Below, piece by piece: positions 61,026-64,000 of a stretch of 64,000 nt of DNA. The notes beneath the pieces were generated by a model. It searched no databases. It was not told where the DNA came from and was given only the letters and a program-made list of their open reading frames with translations. Positions within the stretch are counted from its first letter, which is position 1. Every line of letters starts with the position of its first letter. This DNA is from Deltaproteobacteria bacterium (lineage in GTDB: Bacteria > Myxococcota > Kuafuiibacteriia > Kuafuiibacteriales > Kuafuiibacteriaceae): the NCBI GenBank assembly GCA_020632995.1, contig JACKEN010000006.1, forward strand, positions 1 to 64,000, given 5' to 3'. Made by a program: the position numbers and the translations under genes.

Positions 61026-63407
61026 CTACACGTGGGCCAACGCTCGGCTCACCGCGCCGCGGGTGGCGGCCCGGGCCGGGGCCCAGGAGGCCAGCGCCGC
61101 CACCGCCAGCACCGCCCCGGTCCAGGCGCCCACCGCGGCCAAGTTGGGCGTCAACGAAAGCGGGATTGCAAAGGCGAGGCGCCCGATCACCTGGCCCAGC
61201 CCGGCAGCCAGGGGCAGGGCCAGCAGCAGCGAGACCGGCAGGCTCAGGGCGGCCATGGCCAGCCCCTCCAGGCGCACCATGCGGCGGACCTGGCCGGGGC
61301 GCGCGCCTACCGCCCGGAGCACCGCCAGCTCCCGGGTTCGCTCGATCACGCTCGTGGTCATGGTGGAGCCCAGCGCCATGGCGCTGACCACCGCCATCAA
61401 GGCGGCCAGGGCCAACAGGGCCCGCACCAACACCAACACGTGCTCCCCCATCGCGTTGAACAGGAGCTGGATGGGGAGCGCGGCGGCCACCCGGGCGCCC
61501 TTGCTGGCCACCGTCGCTTCCAGGCGCGCGGCCGCCTCGGGCCCGGCGGCTGGGCCGAGCTGCACCCGCAGCGCCTTGGGCGCGGCGCCCGCCGCCCGGG
61601 TGTAGGCGGGGAGGGTGACGTAGGCGAGGGCGGGCGCGGCCACCTCCTCCACCTGGCCTACCACTTGCCACTCGGTGGCCTGGCCCTCCACCCAGAGGGT
61701 CACCTTCGTCCCCAAGGCGGGGTGGTCGAGGCGCGCCGCGGCCAGCTGGTTCAGGACCACGCCGTGGTCCTCGCCTGCTCGGAGCAAGCGGCCTTGCACC
61801 AGCCTGAAGTCCACCAGGGTCGTGTCGGTCGGCATCCCCACCAGGGTGAAGGTGCCGTGGCCCTCGTCGGGGTAGGTGCGGCTGAGCGGCATCCCCGCCG
61901 GGCCGGCCACCGAGACCGGTGCGAAACCCCAGGCCTCGGCGTGGGAGGTGACGTCCGTGAGGGCCTCCGGGGGCAGCGGCCGGCTGAGGCGCAGCTCCAG
62001 GTCGTAGTGCCGGGTCTGCAGCACCACCGCGCACATGGCGTCCCAAGCCGAGGCCAGGCTGGCGGCGGAGATGAAGAGGGCGCCGCCCACCCCGAGCAGG
62101 GTCACCGTGAGCACCAGCCGGCGCGGCACCCGAAGGAGGTTCCGCAGGGCGGCCTGCATCACGCGGTCTTGCAGGCCCGAGGCCCAGCGAGGCACCTTGG
62201 GGTTGGCCTGGGCGCCGTGGTCCTGGCTGGCGGCCAGCACCGAGGTCCGGCTGGCCCGACGGATGGCGGGGGCGGAGGCGAGGAAGGGGAGGGCGAGGCC
62301 CACCGCCACCTGGAGCGCGTACACCTCGTGGGGTGCAGACCAGCTTGCAATGTCGAAGTTGAGGAGCTGCGACACCGCGCTGATGAGCTGACGGGCCATG
62401 AGGCGGGTGGGCACCGCGGCCAATGCCAGGGAGAGGAGGGCGATGATGCCGAGCATCACCCGGTAGGCGCCGCGGATCTGGCTCGAGGTGGCGCCCAGGG
62501 TCTTCATCACCGCGATCTCTCGGGTCTGCCGCGCCATGGTCACCGACAGCAGGGCCGCGGCGAGGATGGAGGCCAGGACCAGGGTCAGGGCGGTGAAGAT
62601 GGCGAAGACCAGGAGCACCACGTCCGAGGGGGCCTGGTGCGGATGCTGGCCGGGGGGCGGGACCCGGACCTCGTGCACCGGCACGCCGCGCTCGCCCAGC
62701 CAGCCGGCCAGCGCCACAGCCTGGGCCTCCACCCGCGCCGGATCCAGGGGGTCGTGGGCGAAGAGCACCCGGAGCTCCTCCAGCGCCGGGGGCTCGCCCA
62801 GCTGCACCAGGGTCTCGGGTGACATGTAGAGGTAGGCCGCTTGCTCCGACGCCGCGGGGGCCAGCGCGGGCTCGTGCACCACCCCCACGATGCGGACGGT
62901 GATGGGCGCGCCTCGGGCGGTGGTGAGCTCCAGGTCGTCGCCGAGGCCCAAGGGGACGCCGCTGTTGGCCAGCACCACCAGCGCGCTCCGCTCCACCAGC
63001 ACCTCACCCGGCCCGGGCACGGTGGCCCCCGTCTGGGGCCTCAGCTTGGCCAGCGGCGCGTCGTCCCCGAAGCGCTCCATCGCGAAGAGCAGGGCGCGGC
63101 TCCAGCCGGAGGTGCCGGGGCGGCGCCAGCGACCGGGGCGCGTGGAGCGCCGGGCCACCGCGGCCACCTCGGGCCGGGCGCCCACCGCGGCCAGGGTGAC
63201 GTCGTCCACGCCCTCGGGGCCCACGTCGAAGGTGGCGGAGGCGGGGACGCTCTCCATGTAGCTCCGCGTCATCTCGCGCCGAAGGACGCTTCGCCCCACC
63301 AGCACCATCCCCATGCTGGTGAGCCCCGCGGCCAGCGCCAGCACCATGAACGCGGTGCGCCCGCGGGCCACCCAGAGGTCCCTCAGGACCTTCACGTACG
63401 GGCGCAT
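61026..63407 (-). CDS. MacB/FtsX-type ABC transporter permease
   Basis: 793 residues with two FtsX-type permease units, each with a large extracytoplasmic domain. An N-terminal helix (AFMVLALAAGLTSMGMVLVG), a first FtsX core of three helices (VVLLVFAIFTALTLVLASIL, VMLGIIALLSLALAAVPTRL), a middle helix (LVLTVTLLGVGGALFISAAS) and a second FtsX core (LVLVRALLALAALMAVVSAM, GLAMAALSLPVSLLLALPLA). This is the double-length layout of lipoprotein- or macrolide-type exporters (MacB-like, LolE-like), which move substrates by mechanotransmission rather than through a channel. Its ATG overlaps the ATPase stop by one base. The substrate is unknown; no adaptor gene is visible. Confidence 0.9.
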   Translation of the reverse strand: MRPYVKVLRDLWVARGRTAFMVLALAAGLTSMGMVLVGRSVLRREMTRSYMESVPASATFDVGPEGVDDVTLAAVGARPEVAAVARRSTRPGRWRRPGTSGWSRALLFAMERFGDDAPLAKLRPQTGATVPGPGEVLVERSALVVLANSGVPLGLGDDLELTTARGAPITVRIVGVVHEPALAPAASEQAAYLYMSPETLVQLGEPPALEELRVLFAHDPLDPARVEAQAVALAGWLGERGVPVHEVRVPPPGQHPHQAPSDVVLLVFAIFTALTLVLASILAAALLSVTMARQTREIAVMKTLGATSSQIRGAYRVMLGIIALLSLALAAVPTRLMARQLISAVSQLLNFDIASWSAPHEVYALQVAVGLALPFLASAPAIRRASRTSVLAASQDHGAQANPKVPRWASGLQDRVMQAALRNLLRVPRRLVLTVTLLGVGGALFISAASLASAWDAMCAVVLQTRHYDLELRLSRPLPPEALTDVTSHAEAWGFAPVSVAGPAGMPLSRTYPDEGHGTFTLVGMPTDTTLVDFRLVQGRLLRAGEDHGVVLNQLAAARLDHPALGTKVTLWVEGQATEWQVVGQVEEVAAPALAYVTLPAYTRAAGAAPKALRVQLGPAAGPEAAARLEATVASKGARVAAALPIQLLFNAMGEHVLVLVRALLALAALMAVVSAMALGSTMTTSVIERTRELAVLRAVGARPGQVRRMVRLEGLAMAALSLPVSLLLALPLAAGLGQVIGRLAFAIPLSLTPNLAAVGAWTGAVLAVAALASWAPARAATRGAVSRALAHV

Positions 63408-64000
63408 CAGCGCACCTCCCCGTCCTCGATGCGGATGACCCGGGCGCCGTTCTTGGCCGCGTCGGGCTGGTGGGTCACCACCACCACCGTCTTGCCGACG
63501 TCAACCAGGCCTGCAAAGAGCGCCATCACCGCGTCGGCGGTGTGGCGGTCGAGGTTCCCGGTGGGCTCGTCCGCCACGATGAGCGAGGGGTCGTTGGCCA
63601 GGGCCCGGGCGATGGCGACTCGCTGCTGCTGTCCACCAGAGAGGGTGGTGGGGAGCTTGTCGGCCTGATCCGCGACCCCGACCTGCTGCAAGAGCGCTTG
63701 CGCTCGGTCCCGGCGCTCGGCCGCGGCGACCCGGCCCACGAAGTCCATGGCCAGCATCACGTTCTCGAGCGAGGTGAGGGTGGGCAGGAGCTGGAAGAAC
63801 TGGAACACCACCCCCACGTGCTCACCCCGGAACCGGGCCAGGCCGTCCTCGTCCAGGGCGGTGAGGTCCGCGCCCGCCACGTAGAGCCGGCCTGCGGTGG
63901 GGCGCTCCAGCCCCGCGATGAGGTTGAGGAGGGTGGACTTGCCGCTCCCGGAGCGGCCAACCACGAAGGCCAGCTCCCCTGGGGCCACCTCGAGGTTCAC
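63407..64000 (-). CDS. ABC transporter ATPase of the MacB/LolD type, cut at the window end
   Basis: Visible part 197 residues; the true start lies beyond base 64000, since about 20 residues before NLEVAPGELAFVVGRSGSG are missing. Walker A GRSGSGKSTLLNLIAGLERP, Q-loop region VGVVFQFFQLLPTLTSLENV, signature TTLSGGQQQRVAIARALAND, Walker B PSLIVADEPTGNLDRHT and the H-loop VVVVTHQPDAA are all intact. The Gly-Asn-Leu-Asp after Walker B is typical of MacB/LolD/FtsE ATPases. It powers the permease encoded immediately downstream. Confidence 0.93.
   Translation of the reverse strand: MNLEVAPGELAFVVGRSGSGKSTLLNLIAGLERPTAGRLYVAGADLTALDEDGLARFRGEHVGVVFQFFQLLPTLTSLENVMLAMDFVGRVAAAERRDRAQALLQQVGVADQADKLPTTLSGGQQQRVAIARALANDPSLIVADEPTGNLDRHTADAVMALFAGLVDVGKTVVVVTHQPDAAKNGARVIRIEDGEVR

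Overview
The window reads as a chromosomal segment of a very G+C-rich Gram-negative bacterium, most likely a myxobacterium-type organism (Myxococcota, former Deltaproteobacteria). Reasons: strong G/C third-codon bias, many lipoproteins with Asp-Ala-Gly linkers behind the lipobox, DUF4388/PATAN response regulators, many hybrid histidine kinases, an IF3 with a long acidic tail, and PEGA/kinase-like proteins. I see no phage, insertion sequence, plasmid or CRISPR genes, so this looks like core chromosome with scattered accessory lipoproteins.

Layout. 0-8.9 kb: the 3' end of a PQQ-type beta-propeller gene, a GGDEF/EAL protein, a lytic transglycosylase, a NarL-type regulator, a TIGR02757 protein and two orphan proteins. 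9.3-10.8 kb: infC-rpmI-rplT, with infC starting at AUU. 10.9-15.0 kb: a periplasmic-binding-protein/hybrid-kinase pair and a SUI1 factor. 15-17.6 kb: DUF1152, ACT and OsmC proteins and a divergent ArsR-type regulator. 17.7-26.2 kb (minus strand): a seven-gene MoxR/DUF58/Bat operon joined by short stop-start overlaps. 26.4-29 kb: an acidic protein, DUF1844, a response regulator-PATAN protein and a small lipoprotein. 29-35.4 kb: tRNA-Gln, prs, a collagen-like lipoprotein, L25, pth, rpsF, rplI, dnaB and a GIY-YIG protein. 35.5-43.6 kb: a frameshifted pseudokinase/PEGA gene, a beta-helix protein, TetR plus partner, cinA, a large beta-helix lipoprotein and an orphan. 43.7-54.5 kb: recA, an ornithine-cyclodeaminase homologue, lipoproteins, a Rieske protein, a SirB1-like protein, FHA, glutamine amidotransferase and an alpha/beta hydrolase. 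54.5-64 kb: a small membrane protein, three hybrid kinases and a MacB-type ABC exporter cut by the window end.

How the genes work together. The Bat operon would form a cell-envelope complex: a MoxR ATPase acting on membrane VWA and TPR proteins. infC-rpmI-rplT and pth-rpsF-rplI-dnaB are translation and replication clusters. The binding-protein/kinase pair is laid out like LuxP-LuxQ or TorT-TorS, so it probably senses a small solute. Many neighbouring genes overlap by 1-4 bases, implying coupled translation.

The strongest unexplained signal is not a gene. An interrupted palindrome, GCARG-N4-CYTGC, occurs at least 31 times, mostly inside genes and often forcing the otherwise rare CAA and TTG codons. 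Other notable items: a palindromic repeat of about 90 bp present once between genes and once inserted in frame in a Bat-operon gene; a structured, terminator-ended intergenic stretch that may encode a small RNA; and several promoters whose -10 box abuts the start codon.
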